Assembly (NCBI RefSeq): GCF_964283195.1
Contig: NZ_CAXYLH010000009.1
Origin: Paratractidigestivibacter sp003150175
GTDB taxonomy: Bacteria > Actinomycetota > Coriobacteriia > Coriobacteriales > Atopobiaceae
Strand: one strand, 5' to 3'
DNA length: 64,000 bases
A program made the translations under genes and the position numbers. Below the pieces are notes generated by a model. That model was not told the origin of the DNA. It worked only from the letters and a program-made list of their open reading frames with translations, and did not search any database. This document shows positions 46,495 to 55,458 of this stretch, piece after piece (the stretch's first letter is position 1; every line of letters starts with the position of its first letter).

Positions 46495-47814
46495 TTACTT
46501 GGAAGCCGCCTTCTCGGACGCCCAGCCGTCGACGAAGGCCGTCTTGACGTCGTCCCAGGAGCCGCCCGCGGCGTACGAGACGAGCGCGGACGAGAGGTTC
46601 TTCTTCCACTCCTCGGAAGGAATGTGCACGAAGTCCCAGGCCACGGCCTCGCAGCCCTTGTCGACGTACTCCTTGGCGATCTTCGCGAGGGGGTTGGCGA
46701 CCTCCTTGGCGGACTTGAACGGCATGGTCAGGCCCATGTCCTCGGCGATGGCCTTGGTGGCCTCGTCGTCGGTGACGACCCAGTTGAGGAACTCGAGCGT
46801 GGCGGCCTGGTCGTCGGCGGAAGCCTGGGAGTTGACGCACCAGTAGTTCTCGCCGCCGGAGCACATGCCCTGCTTGTCCTCGCCCTTGACGCCGATGTAG
46901 AGCGGGATCATGCCGATCTTGTCGTCGCCGAGCGCCGCGATGTCCTTGTAGGCCCAGGTGCCGTTCTGGTAGAAGACGGCCTTGCCGTTGAGGAACTCGT
47001 TGACGGCGTCGTCGCCGGTCTTCGAGGCGACCTGAGAGGGGTCGCAGGTGGAGTCGGTGAGGTAGAGGTCGAAGATCTGCTTGTACTGCGGCAGGTAGGT
47101 GCCCTTGATGGCGTCGGTGTCGTCCTCGTTCTCGTCCTTGAACTCGTAGTGGATCGGCATGTTGGCAAGGTGGGTGGTGTAGCGCCAGTTGGAGCTGGAG
47201 TCCATGCCGGCGGAGGTGAAGGCGCCCTCGACGCCGAGCTCGGCCTTGCGGGCCTGGATGTCGTCGGCGACCTTCTTGAGCGAGTCGAAGTCCTTGATGT
47301 CGTCGGCGGAGTAACCGGCCTTGGTCAGCAGGTCCTTGTTGTAGATGATGCCGTAGTCCTCCTCGACGTAGTCGATGGCGTAGACCTTGCCGTCGCCCTC
47401 GAGCTTGAGCGCGTCGTTGGCGAGCTCACCGAGGACCTTCGAGCCGATGAGATCGAGGCAGTAGTCCTTCCAGTTGGCAAGGCCGGTCGGGCCGTTGACC
47501 TGGAAGAGGGTCGGGGCGGAGGACTTGGAGATCTCGGACTGGAGCTTCTGCTCGTAGGTGTCGGAGGCGGCGGTCACGACCTTGACCTCGACGCCGGTCT
47601 TCTCGGTGTACTTCTTTGCGAGGGCCTGTCACTCCTCGTCGACCTCGGGCTTGAAGTTGAGGTAGTAGACGGAGCCCTTGGCGGCGTCGCCCTTGGAGGA
47701 GTCATCGGACTTGGCGCCGGAGTCGGAGGAGCCACCGCAGCCCGCAAGGCCGAGGCCGGCCAGGGCGACCGCGCCCATCGAGAGGAACTGGCGCCTGTTC
47801 ATGCTTGCCTTCAT
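46495..47814 (-). pseudogene. Sugar-binding lipoprotein gene with an in-frame TGA
   Basis: An extracellular solute-binding protein of the MalE type, ~439 residues if read through. The N-terminus MNRRQFLSMGAVALAGLGLAG with a following Cys is a Tat-like lipoprotein signal. After PEVDEE a TGA (47629-47631) interrupts the frame, which continues as QALAKKYTEKTGVEVKVV; related proteins have Trp (TGG) here, so this is a single G-to-A-type nonsense change. The remainder (to EKAASK) is normal. TGA is an ordinary stop elsewhere in this window. The gene precedes the damaged permeases. Confidence 0.82.
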
Positions 47815-47915
47815 TTTCCCTCACCCTTTCGTCTCCCCCATGGGGGAGATCAGTGAATCCCGGGGCGGGCTTCCCGTCCCTTCTGTTGATTCGAGAGTGC
47901 GTCACTGTCTAAGTT

Positions 47916-47925
47916 GTTCAGACAT
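47916..47925. promoter_or_regulatory. Candidate GntR operator upstream of the binding-protein gene
   Basis: GTTCAGACAT, the exact reverse complement of the 10-mer at 48909-48918 upstream of the gntR gene. A third similar site is GTCTGAAC at 47990-47997. Confidence 0.45.
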
Positions 47926-47943
47926 GTTCTGGGTAAAGGGACG

Positions 47944-47987
47944 AAAACGAGCCGCGAGCGGTAGTTTTGCGTACCGTTCGCGGCTCG
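47944..47987 (-). terminator. Terminator after the GntR gene
   Basis: Arms CGAGCCGCGAGCGGTA and TACCGTTCGCGGCTCG (one mismatch) with an 8-nt loop; on the minus strand it is followed by TTTTCG. Confidence 0.75.
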
Positions 47988-48128
47988 GAGTCTGAACAAG
48001 AGGTACGGAAAGGGAGGATTTTGGCCGGTTTGGGGCGGGCTGACAGGCCCGAACGGGAGCGAGGGGCTCGGCGGAGTCGGCCGCCGGTCAGCGCCTCAGC
48101 GACGGCGGCTCGGCGCGCGGCGGCCCGG

Positions 48129-48848
48129 CTAGCGCCTCGAGGTCATCTGATAGCAGAAGATTTCGGGGTGGATCCTCGTGCAGGTGTACTCGAACATGAT
48201 GCCGTTGGAGTCGAAGGACTGGCCCTCCATCACGGCGACGCAGTTGTAAGGGCCCAGGTCAAGGTAGGCGCAGTCCTCCTCGCCCGCGAGCTGCACGGTC
48301 ACGGTGCGGCGGCTCGTGACGATCTTCATCCCCACGTCCTGCTCGAGGTGGCGGTAGATGGAGTCCCTCGCGACGTCCTCGTCGATGCCGGGGGCGACGG
48401 ACTCGAGGAAGTAGCCGTGGTCGATCTGGCGCGCCTTGCCGTCGAGGCTGCGCACGCGCACGACGCGGGTGAGGGCATCGCCCACGTTGAAGCCCGAGCG
48501 GTTGGCGAGGGCGTCCCCGCACAGGATGTGCTCTATGACCTTGACCTCGGTCGATGCCGTCATGCCGTTGCGCGCGGAGTACTCGCCGAACGACTCGATC
48601 CCCTCGAGGACGCCGATGGCGTTGTGGGTCTTCTCTCGCCAGATCACGCGAACACCCTTGCCGTGGATCGGCTGGACGTACAGGTTGTCGGCGAGCATGG
48701 AAAGCGCGCGGCGCAGCGTGTTGCGGGAGCACGAGAACTGCTCGGTGAGCTCGCTTTCGGGCGGAAGGAGCGACTGGTAGGCGTAGTCGCCCACCTCGAT
48801 CCTACGAAGAAGTTCCTGGTAGATTCCCTCGTACCTGGCCTTGGGCAT
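48129..48848 (-). CDS. GntR-family (UTRA) transcriptional regulator
   Basis: A 239-residue regulator of the HutC/TreR branch. The N-terminal winged helix reads IYQELLRRIEVGDYAYQSLLPPES then CSRNTLRRALSMLADN, and the C-terminal UTRA domain (about 80-235) binds a small molecule, often a phosphosugar. It sits between the ABC importer genes (downstream, minus strand) and the glucoside-type PTS gene (divergent). The 10-mer ATGTCTGAAC in front of it recurs in front of the ABC operon, and a variant lies before the PTS gene, so it probably controls all three. It is intact, unlike its presumed targets. Confidence 0.9.
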   Translation of the reverse strand: MPKARYEGIYQELLRRIEVGDYAYQSLLPPESELTEQFSCSRNTLRRALSMLADNLYVQPIHGKGVRVIWREKTHNAIGVLEGIESFGEYSARNGMTASTEVKVIEHILCGDALANRSGFNVGDALTRVVRVRSLDGKARQIDHGYFLESVAPGIDEDVARDSIYRHLEQDVGMKIVTSRRTVTVQLAGEEDCAYLDLGPYNCVAVMEGQSFDSNGIMFEYTCTRIHPEIFCYQMTSRR

Positions 48849-48908
48849 GGCGACCTCGCTTTCCGGTTGCTCGTGGATGCTCGCGGGCGTTCATGAACGC
48901 CCAGAATG

Positions 48909-48918
48909 ATGTCTGAAC
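48909..48918. promoter_or_regulatory. Candidate GntR operator upstream of the gntR gene
   Basis: ATGTCTGAAC, about 60 bases before the gntR start; inverse of the site at 47916-47925. Confidence 0.45.
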
Positions 48919-49017
48919 CTGTGTTCGCGCGTGATTATATCCCCCGCCGGGGCATGCCCGTCAACACGGCGCGCCGTTAACGGGCATATGGCGGCGGTTC
49001 GTCGATAAACGCGCACG

Positions 49018-49027
49018 ATGTTTGAAC
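49018..49027. promoter_or_regulatory. Candidate GntR operator upstream of the PTS gene
   Basis: ATGTTTGAAC (one change from the 48909 site), part of the palindromic ATGTTTGAACAT, about 75 bases before the PTS start. Confidence 0.4.
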
Positions 49028-49102
49028 ATCGTCTCAACGAACAGGTTGAGCTTTCTGGCGGGGAACGGCGGCGACGCCGCCATCATCAGTGGGGAATTCC
49101 AA

Positions 49103-50656
49103 ATGATGCAGAAGATCCAGAGGTTCGGCGGCGCGATGTTCACGCCCGTGATGCTCTTTGCGTTCGCGGGCGTCATCATCGGCCTGGGGACCCTGTTCAC
49201 GACCCAGGCGGTCATGGGGCCGCTCGCCTCGACGGATTGCGCTTGGTACAAGTGCTGGAGCGTCCTTCTTCAGGGCGGCTGGACCGTGTTCAACCAGCTT
49301 CCGCTGCTCTTCGCGGTCTCGCTGCCCATCGGCCTTGCCCGCAAGCAGCAGGCGCGCTGCTGCATGGAGGCGCTCGTCAGCTTCCTCACGTTCTGCTACT
49401 TCGTGGGACAGATCCTCCAGCTGTGGGGCCCCGAGCTCGGCGTGGACTACTCCGCCGAGGTCGGCAACGCGTCGGGGCTCGCCATGATCGCGGGCATAAA
49501 GACGCTCGACATGGGCATGGTCGGGGCGCTCGCGATCTCGGGCGCGGTCATCGCCATCCACAACAAGTTCTTCGACGTCGAGCTGCCCGAGTGGCTGGGG
49601 GTCTTCTCCGGCTCCACGTTCATCTACGCGATCTGCTTCTTTGTCATGGTCCCGCTCGCCGTCGTCGCCTCCCTCGTATGGCCGATGGTGCAGGACGGTA
49701 TCTCTTGCCTGCAGCAGGTCATCACGGACCTCGGCGTCGCCGGAACGGGGATCTTTGTCTTCCTCGAGCGCGTGCTCGTGCCCTTCGGCCTGCACCACAT
49801 CCTCTACGCGCCGTTCTATTACGACAACGTGCTGGTCGGCGGTGGTATCTACGCCGCCTGGGCCAACGCCCTGCCCACCCTCGCCGCGAGCACCGAGCCC
49901 CTGAAGGACCTCGCCCCGTGGGCCGCGCTCACCGCCACGGGCTGGTCGAAGATCTACGGCGTCCCCGGCATCGCGGCGGCGTTCTACGCGACCGCGCGCC
50001 CCGAGCGCCGCTAGCAGCTCCTCGCGCTCCTCATCCCCGTCACGCTCACGGCGGTGCTCTGCGGCGTGACCGAGCCCATCGAGTTCACGTTCCTCTTTGT
50101 GGCGCCGGTGCTCTTTGTGGTGCACGCGCTGCTCTCCGCTTTGCTCTCCATGTGCACGAACCTCGTGGGCGCCGTCGGCGTCTTTAGCGGCGGCCTCATC
50201 GAGATGGCCTCCTTCAATTTCATCCCGCTGTGGGCGAACCACGCCATGACCTATCTCGCGACGCTCGGCGTCGGGCTGTGCTTCACCTTCGTGTACTTCT
50301 TTGTGATGCGGGCGCTCATCCTGAGGCTCGACCTCAAGACCCCGGGGTGCGAGGACGAGCGCGACATCCACTTCAACTCAAAGAACGAGTACCTCGAGGC
50401 GCAGGGCAAGGAGCGGCTCGCGCGCAAGATCGTCGAGCTCGTGGGCGGCGCGGCCAACGTCACCGACTGCACGAGCTGCGTCACGCGCCTGCGCGTGGAG
50501 GTCGCCGACCCCGCGCTCGTGCGCCCCGCCGAGGAATTCGAGGAGGCCGGCGCGCACGGCGTCATGCGGGCCGGCAAGGTCATCCAGGTCGTCGTCGGCA
50601 CGGGCGTCGTCGGCGTGAAGGAATGCTTCGACAGACTCGTCGGCACAGGAGAGTAG
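49103..50656 (+). pseudogene. Alpha-glucoside-type PTS EIICB gene with an in-frame TAG
   Basis: A phosphotransferase sugar permease of the glucose/glucoside family closest in look to GlvC/MalX. The IIC part starts MMQKIQRFGGAMFTPVMLFA and contains HHILYAPFYYDN. The frame stops at TAG (50012-50014) after FYATARPERR and resumes immediately with QLLALLIPVTLTAVLCGVTE, which is the continuation in intact proteins. The C-terminal IIB domain has the phospho-Cys in NVTDCTSCVTRLRVEV. Without suppression the product lacks the end of IIC and all of IIB, so it cannot phosphorylate sugar. The ATG pair at 49103/49106 follows GGGGA. Confidence 0.82.
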
Positions 50657-50660
50657 GGCG

Positions 50661-51476
50661 ATGGGCAACGGCACGGCAACGGTATTCTTCGACATCGACG
50701 GAACCCTGGGATGGGTCGACCCGGCGCGCGGGGACGAGCGGCCCCGGTGGGAGCAGGGGCTCTCGCCCGCGCCGAACGACCACGTGGTCGGCGCCGTTTG
50801 CGCGCTCGGGCACAAAGGCAACCGCAGCTTCGTGTGCACGGGCAGGCCGCCCGGGGGCATCCACCCCATGATCTCGTGCATGCCGTTCAGCGGGTTCGTG
50901 ACCCTAGCGGGCGCCTACGTGACGATGGGGTCCCGCGTGTTGCGCAACGAGCCCATCCCCGCTGAGCTGCTGGACGCCGTCGACCGCGTGCTCAGGAAGC
51001 AGGGGCGCGGCGCACGGCTCGAGGGGCTCCAGAAGGTGATCGGGGTGCGCGACGGCACCGACGGGCGCGCCGCGCGGTCGGCCGCGAGCATGGCCGAGGC
51101 GCTGCGCCAGCAGCCGAGCGGCCGCGCGTACAAGGTGATCCTGCCGACCGCGGCGGCAGACGCCGTCATGGCGGACCCGGGGCTCGCGCGGGAGCTCAGT
51201 GCCAGCGCCCTCGAGCTGGGAAACAGCGAGCTCGGCCTCGCCTCGAACACAAAGAAGGCCGGGATCCGCGCGGTCCTCTCTGCCCTGGGCCCGGACGCCG
51301 GGACCACCTACGGCTTCGGCGATGCGGAAAACGACCTGCCGCTGTTCGCGGAGGTCGACGTCCGCGTGGCAATGGGCAACGCCGTCGACGCGCTCAAGGC
51401 GCGGGCCGACTACGTGACGGGCAGCGTCCACGAGGACGGCGTCGTCTCCGGGCTGGCGCACTTCGGCCTCATCTGA
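50661..51476 (+). CDS. HAD-superfamily (Cof-type) phosphatase
   Basis: A 271-residue haloacid-dehalogenase hydrolase of subclass IIB. Motif I is FFDIDGTLG with the nucleophile Asp near residue 11, motif II VCTGRPPG, and the C-terminal motif YGFGDAENDLPLF. Such enzymes dephosphorylate sugar phosphates and other small molecules; the substrate is unknown. It starts four bases after the PTS frame ends, with AGGAGAG upstream, so it belongs to that operon. It is intact. Confidence 0.88.
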   Translation: MGNGTATVFFDIDGTLGWVDPARGDERPRWEQGLSPAPNDHVVGAVCALGHKGNRSFVCTGRPPGGIHPMISCMPFSGFVTLAGAYVTMGSRVLRNEPIPAELLDAVDRVLRKQGRGARLEGLQKVIGVRDGTDGRAARSAASMAEALRQQPSGRAYKVILPTAAADAVMADPGLARELSASALELGNSELGLASNTKKAGIRAVLSALGPDAGTTYGFGDAENDLPLFAEVDVRVAMGNAVDALKARADYVTGSVHEDGVVSGLAHFGLI

Positions 51477-51500
51477 GGCGCGGCGTCGGGCGGCGCGGCG

Positions 51501-51613
51501 AAAAAGGGCGCTGTGGCACGGTGCGTTGCAAAAAGAGGGGCTGTGGCACACGATTCCATGCCACAGCGGCAATTCTCGCCACGCGCCGTGCCACAGCGGC
51601 GATTCTCGCCACG
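51501..51613. repeat. GTGGCA-type inverted repeat element, copy 2
   Basis: Units CGCTGTGGCACGG and GGGCTGTGGCACAC face GCCACAGCGGCAATTCTCGC and GCCACAGCGGCGATTCTCGC. The minus-sense unit GTGGCGAGAATCGCCGCTG matches the left end of the element at 35746. Confidence 0.75.
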
Positions 51614-51700
51614 CTCGGGGCCAGCTCTGCACACCGGCGCGTGCACGGCGCGGGCTTCTTTCCACCCGCCGCGCGGCACACGACCGCCACGGCCCGGACG

Positions 51701-51706
51701 TATACT
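51701..51706 (+). promoter_or_regulatory. Putative -10 element of galE
   Basis: TATACT lies 42 bases before the galE start. The -35 is not convincing. Confidence 0.35.
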
Positions 51707-51747
51707 ACAGGGTGGCTCATTCACGCCAACAACCCGAAGGGATACGC

Positions 51748-52818
51748 ATGAGCGAGAAGAAAGACCCCAAGGACACCTGCGTCCTCGTCACCGGCGGCGC
51801 CGGCTTCATCGGCTCCCACACCGTCGTCGAGCTCCTCCAGAACGGCTACCAGGTCGTCATTGTCGACGACCTTTCCAACGCGTCCGAGAAGGTCCTCGAC
51901 CGCATCGACACCATCGTGGGCGAGGACGCCGCCGAGCGCCTCACCTTCTACCGTGCCGACGTCAACGACCGCGTCGCCCTCGAGTGCATCTTTGACTCGA
52001 ACCCCATCGACCGCGTGATCCACTTCGCCGGCTTCAAGGCCGTCGGCGAGTCCGTGGTCAAGCCGATCGAGTACTACACCAACAACCTCGGCAACACGCT
52101 CACCCTCGTGGACGTCATGCGCGAGCACGGCTGCAAGTCCATCATCTTCAGCAGCTCCGCCACCGTCTACGGCGACCCGGACTCGCTGCCCCTAACCGAG
52201 GCCAGCCCCAAGAAGAACGCCACCAACCCCTACGGCTGGACCAAGTGGATGATCGAGCAGATCCTCACCGACCTCCACACCGCCGACCCCGAGTGGAACG
52301 TCGTCCTTCTTCGTTACTTCAACCCCATCGGCGCCCACCCCTCAGGCCTCATGGGCGAGGACCCCAAGGGCATCCCCAACAACCTGCTGCCCTACGTCGC
52401 GCAGACCGCCATCGGCAAGCGCTCCGAGGTCCACGTCTTCGGCGACGACTACCCCACCCCCGACGGCACCGGTGTGCGCGACTACATCCACGTCTGCGAC
52501 CTCGCGACCGGCCACGCCGCCGCGCTCGCGTGGATGAACGGCCGCGAGGGCGTCGAGATCTTCAACCTCGGCACCGGCCGCGGCACCTCGGTCCTCGAGA
52601 TCATCAAGGCCTTCGGCCGCGCCTGCGGCCACGACGTGCCCTACGTCATCGACCCGCGCCGCGCCGGCGACGTCGCCGAGAACTACGCCGACTGCACCAA
52701 GGCCAAGGAGCAGATGGGCTGGGAGGCCAAGTACGGCATCGACGAGATGTGCCGCGACTCCTGGAACTGGCAGTCCAAGAACCCCAACGGCTACGCCGAC
52801 GCCGACGACGCCGAGTAG
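51748..52818 (+). CDS. galE: UDP-glucose 4-epimerase
   Basis: A 356-residue extended SDR that interconverts UDP-glucose and UDP-galactose with bound NAD. The Rossmann motif is VTGGAGFIGSH near the N-terminus. The active site shows SSSATVYG and the YGWTK pair (YxxxK), and RYFNPIGAHPSG follows. Length is normal. ATG 51748 (MSEKKD) follows AAGGGAT; a longer upstream frame runs through the repeat and is discounted. It is followed within a few bases by a polyprenyl synthase gene. Confidence 0.96.
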   Translation: MSEKKDPKDTCVLVTGGAGFIGSHTVVELLQNGYQVVIVDDLSNASEKVLDRIDTIVGEDAAERLTFYRADVNDRVALECIFDSNPIDRVIHFAGFKAVGESVVKPIEYYTNNLGNTLTLVDVMREHGCKSIIFSSSATVYGDPDSLPLTEASPKKNATNPYGWTKWMIEQILTDLHTADPEWNVVLLRYFNPIGAHPSGLMGEDPKGIPNNLLPYVAQTAIGKRSEVHVFGDDYPTPDGTGVRDYIHVCDLATGHAAALAWMNGREGVEIFNLGTGRGTSVLEIIKAFGRACGHDVPYVIDPRRAGDVAENYADCTKAKEQMGWEAKYGIDEMCRDSWNWQSKNPNGYADADDAE

Positions 52819-52830
52819 GTGCCCGACCCG

Positions 52831-53937
52831 ATGACCGCCCAGACGAACATCGCCGCGAGCACGGCCGCCGAGGCCGCAGCCTTCCCCCTCGAGGAGAAGC
52901 CCGGCGCGCTCTTTGCCGCCTATCTGCAGCGCACGCGCCCGCAGATCGACGACTACCTCGCGCGCACGGCCGCGGCCTGCGCACCCGGCACGCCCGAGGC
53001 GACCGCCGCCGACCTCGATCGCTTCCTCTACGCACCTCTTGCCCGCTTTACCACCTCGGGCGGCAAGCGGACCCGGCCGGCGCTTTGCCTGCTCGGCTGC
53101 GAGGCCGTGGGCGGCGAGGCGGCGCGCGCCATGAGCGCGGCGGCGGCCATCGAGGTCTTCCAGTCGGCGGCCCTTATTCACGACGACATCGCCGACGAGT
53201 CCGAGCTGCGCCGCGGCGAGCCGTGCACCTACGTGACGGAGGGCACGGGCGTCGCCATCAACATCGGCGACCTCGGCCTCACCGATGTGCTCGGCTATGT
53301 GCTGCGCGACCAGGGCCTCCCCGCCGACGTGCGCCTCGCCGTCATGGAGAAACTCCTCCAGATGGAGGAGCGCACCATCGAGGGCCAGGCGCTCGACCTC
53401 GGCTGGGTCCGCGACGGCCGCTGGGATATCTTGCCGGAGGACTACCTCTACATGGCGTCCCACAAGACCGCCTACTACTCGGCGGCAATCCCGCTGGTAG
53501 CGGGCGCAATCGTGGGCGGCGGCACGCCCGAGCAGCTCGCCGCGCTCGACGGCTTCGGCATGGCGGCCGGCCTCGCCTTCCAGCTGCAGGACGACCTCCT
53601 GAACCTCGTCGGCGATGCCGACGCCCAGGGCAAGGACTTCCGCAGCGACATCACCGAGGGCAAGCGCACGCTGCTTGTGGTCTGGGCGCTCTCGCACCTC
53701 AGCCCTGCAAAGAAGGACGAGCTCATCGGTATCCTCGAGTCAAAGACCGCAGACCCCGCCTGCCTCGCGCGCGCCGTCGAGCTCATCGAGGATGCGGGCG
53801 CCGTCGACCACGTGCGCGCCTATGCTCGCGAGCTCGTGGCCAAGGCCAAGGGGCACCTTTGCGGCATCGAGATTTCCCCGGAGGCTCGCGGGGTGCTCGC
53901 ATCTATGGCAGACTTTTTCGTGGAGCGCGCGGGCTAG
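52831..53937 (+). CDS. Polyprenyl diphosphate synthase (trans-isoprenyl)
   Basis: A 368-residue head-to-tail isoprenyl diphosphate synthase. The first Asp-rich motif is IHDDIADESELRRG (about residue 117) and the second is FQLQDDLLNLVGDADAQGKDF (about 250), with the GGKRTRP substrate motif near 70. The second motif has Asn where DDxxD is common. Chain length is not predictable by eye; geranylgeranyl or longer is likely. Two starts are possible, ATG 52831 or GTG 52819, which abuts the galE stop. Confidence 0.9.
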   Translation: MTAQTNIAASTAAEAAAFPLEEKPGALFAAYLQRTRPQIDDYLARTAAACAPGTPEATAADLDRFLYAPLARFTTSGGKRTRPALCLLGCEAVGGEAARAMSAAAAIEVFQSAALIHDDIADESELRRGEPCTYVTEGTGVAINIGDLGLTDVLGYVLRDQGLPADVRLAVMEKLLQMEERTIEGQALDLGWVRDGRWDILPEDYLYMASHKTAYYSAAIPLVAGAIVGGGTPEQLAALDGFGMAAGLAFQLQDDLLNLVGDADAQGKDFRSDITEGKRTLLVVWALSHLSPAKKDELIGILESKTADPACLARAVELIEDAGAVDHVRAYARELVAKAKGHLCGIEISPEARGVLASMADFFVERAG

Positions 53938-53988
53938 CGCTCGAACTCGCCGCCGAGCGAAGGCGGCAACGCACTAGGAGAGACTTTT

Positions 53989-54915
53989 ATGGAACCCATT
54001 CAGGAAGGCGCCCAGGGCGCCGCGGTTGAGGACATCCAGGAGCGGCTGAAGTCGCTCGGCTACCGCATCGACGAGGGCGAGCTCGCCGGCCAGGCGTTTG
54101 GTCGCTCCACCGCCACCGCCGTCGCGCGCTTCCGCCTCGATCACGAGCTCAGCCTCGGCGAGGCGGTGGACGCCCCCACGTGGTCCGCGCTCGTGGACGA
54201 GTGCTACCAGCTCGGAGACCGCACGCTCTACCTGCGGCTCCCCAACTTCCACGGCAACGACGTGCGCCAGCTCCAGGAGCGCCTGAACGTCCTGGGCTTC
54301 TCGTGCGGAGAGCCCGACGGCTGCTTCGGCGTCCACACCGAGGCCGCGGTCAAGCTCTTCCAGGAGAGCGTCGGCGCGCTTGCCGACGGCATGGCGTTCC
54401 AGGACACCTTCGACGCCATCGAGCGTCTCAAGCACGTGTGGGGCGGCAAGCCCGCCGCGGGCCCGCACCCCTCCGGCTCCATGGGCTTCGCCCGCGCCGC
54501 GAGCGTGCTCGACGGGATCGGCCTAGCCATCATGGCCGAGGACCCCATCGCTCGCAACGTCGCGGGCCGCATCCTCAACCTCGCCCAGGCCACGAACGAC
54601 AGCTGCGGCATCGAGGTCGTCAACTCCGTCGACGAGGCGAGCGAGCACGTACGCGCCGCGGTAACGCTCTCGGCCACGCCGCACGACCCCAAGGCCAAGC
54701 CCGCCGTGGGCAGCGTCGCGCTCGACGACGTGGACACGCTGCCGCTGCGCCTGCGCACCGCGCTTCAGGTCTCGCGCAAGCGCCCGCCCGCGGCGCGCAT
54801 CGAGCTACCCGTGGGCGCCGACCCCAACGGCAGCTTCACCATCGGCGACGCCCAGACCTACGCCGTGCTGCTGCTCGACGCCATCTGCGCCGCGTTCGAC
54901 GGCTTGGAGCTGTAG
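53989..54915 (+). CDS. Peptidoglycan-binding (PG_binding_1) domain protein
   Basis: A 308-residue protein with two N-terminal peptidoglycan-binding repeats: EGAQGAAVEDIQERLKSLGY (about 5-70) and FHGNDVRQLQERLNVLGF with AVKLFQESVG (about 82-150). The remaining ~150 residues (from SMGFARAASVLDGIG) are an unrecognised domain with ILNLAQATNDSCG, perhaps amidase-related. There is no obvious signal peptide. A TAGGAGAG site precedes the ATG. It lies 50 bases after the polyprenyl synthase gene, in line with a cell-envelope theme. Confidence 0.82.
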   Translation: MEPIQEGAQGAAVEDIQERLKSLGYRIDEGELAGQAFGRSTATAVARFRLDHELSLGEAVDAPTWSALVDECYQLGDRTLYLRLPNFHGNDVRQLQERLNVLGFSCGEPDGCFGVHTEAAVKLFQESVGALADGMAFQDTFDAIERLKHVWGGKPAAGPHPSGSMGFARAASVLDGIGLAIMAEDPIARNVAGRILNLAQATNDSCGIEVVNSVDEASEHVRAAVTLSATPHDPKAKPAVGSVALDDVDTLPLRLRTALQVSRKRPPAARIELPVGADPNGSFTIGDAQTYAVLLLDAICAAFDGLEL

Positions 54916-54952
54916 GGGATTCGGCGAAAAGGCTCTGCGCGGCGGCGACGCG

Positions 54953-55080
54953 CCGTTTGGTTGCCCGATTTGCCCTGCGCTCCGCCGCCCGTCGTTTAGG
55001 TGCCCAGCCGAGGCGCCGTTGCTGATCCGTTTAGATGTCCAATCCATACGCCATTGCCGATCCGTTTGGTTGTCCAATCG
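54953..55080. repeat. Four degenerate tandem repeats, period 35-39 bp
   Basis: Units beginning CCGTTTGGTTGCCCGATT (54953), TCGTTTAGGTGCCCAGCC (54992), CCGTTTAGATGTCCAATC (55027) and CCGTTTGGTTGTCCAATC (55062). The last is followed by GCCGAT/ATCGGC pairing and a run of six T. Confidence 0.75.
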
Positions 55081-55182
55081 GCTCGGCAACGGCGCTTTTT
55101 TCGTTGGCGGCACGACGAGGTCGCAATCTGCGTTCTTAACTCCCCGCCCGCGCGCCCAGCAGCGCCCCAGGACCCACGCCTA

Positions 55183-55313
55183 TTCGCTTAGTCAGTTTTC
55201 GTTTGCGGACTTCGCGAGTAGGCGATGGTTTTCTGTTTATAAAACCGCAGGTAGAAGGCGTGCGCAAATTGAGGCTACTTGAGGAACCGCCAAATGAAAA
55301 CTGACTAAGCGAA
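55183..55313. repeat. 131-bp element with ~26-bp terminal inverted repeats
   Basis: Left end TTCGCTTAGTCAGTTTTC then GTTTGCGG; the right end is its inverse with two differences. Inside is a small hairpin GGTTTT..AAAACC. It contains no reading frame of note. Confidence 0.8.
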
Positions 55314-55412
55314 GCCCGGGCGCGGCGGCGCCACACTGAGGCCCGGTTCTGCACGGTATCGCCGTGGCGGGCCCGGTTCTGCACGGCATCACCGGCCGTG
55401 GCGGGCCCGGGC

Positions 55413-55444
55413 AAAAAAAGGCCGCCCGTCGATGACGAGCGGCC
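55413..55444 (-). terminator. Terminator after tRNA-Gln
   Basis: An 11-bp stem (GGCCGCTCGTC/GACGGGCGGCC, one mismatch) followed on the minus strand by seven T. Confidence 0.85.
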
Positions 55445-55458
55445 CGCATGCGCGCAGA

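Larger units (their letters stand above)
54916..55458. other. Repeat-rich intergenic region
   Basis: No gene is seen in 543 bases. It holds four degenerate tandem units (54953-55080), a T-run terminator-like end (55094-55101), a 131-bp inverted-repeat element (55183-55313) and the tRNA terminator (55413-55444). Confidence 0.7.

Noticed and set aside
47629..47631. TGA as a selenocysteine codon in the binding protein
   Set aside because: The family has Trp, not Cys, here, the position is not catalytic, and no SECIS-like hairpin was seen just downstream.
54953..55080. CRISPR array
   Set aside because: Only four degenerate units, diverged cores, no identical repeats and no cas genes.
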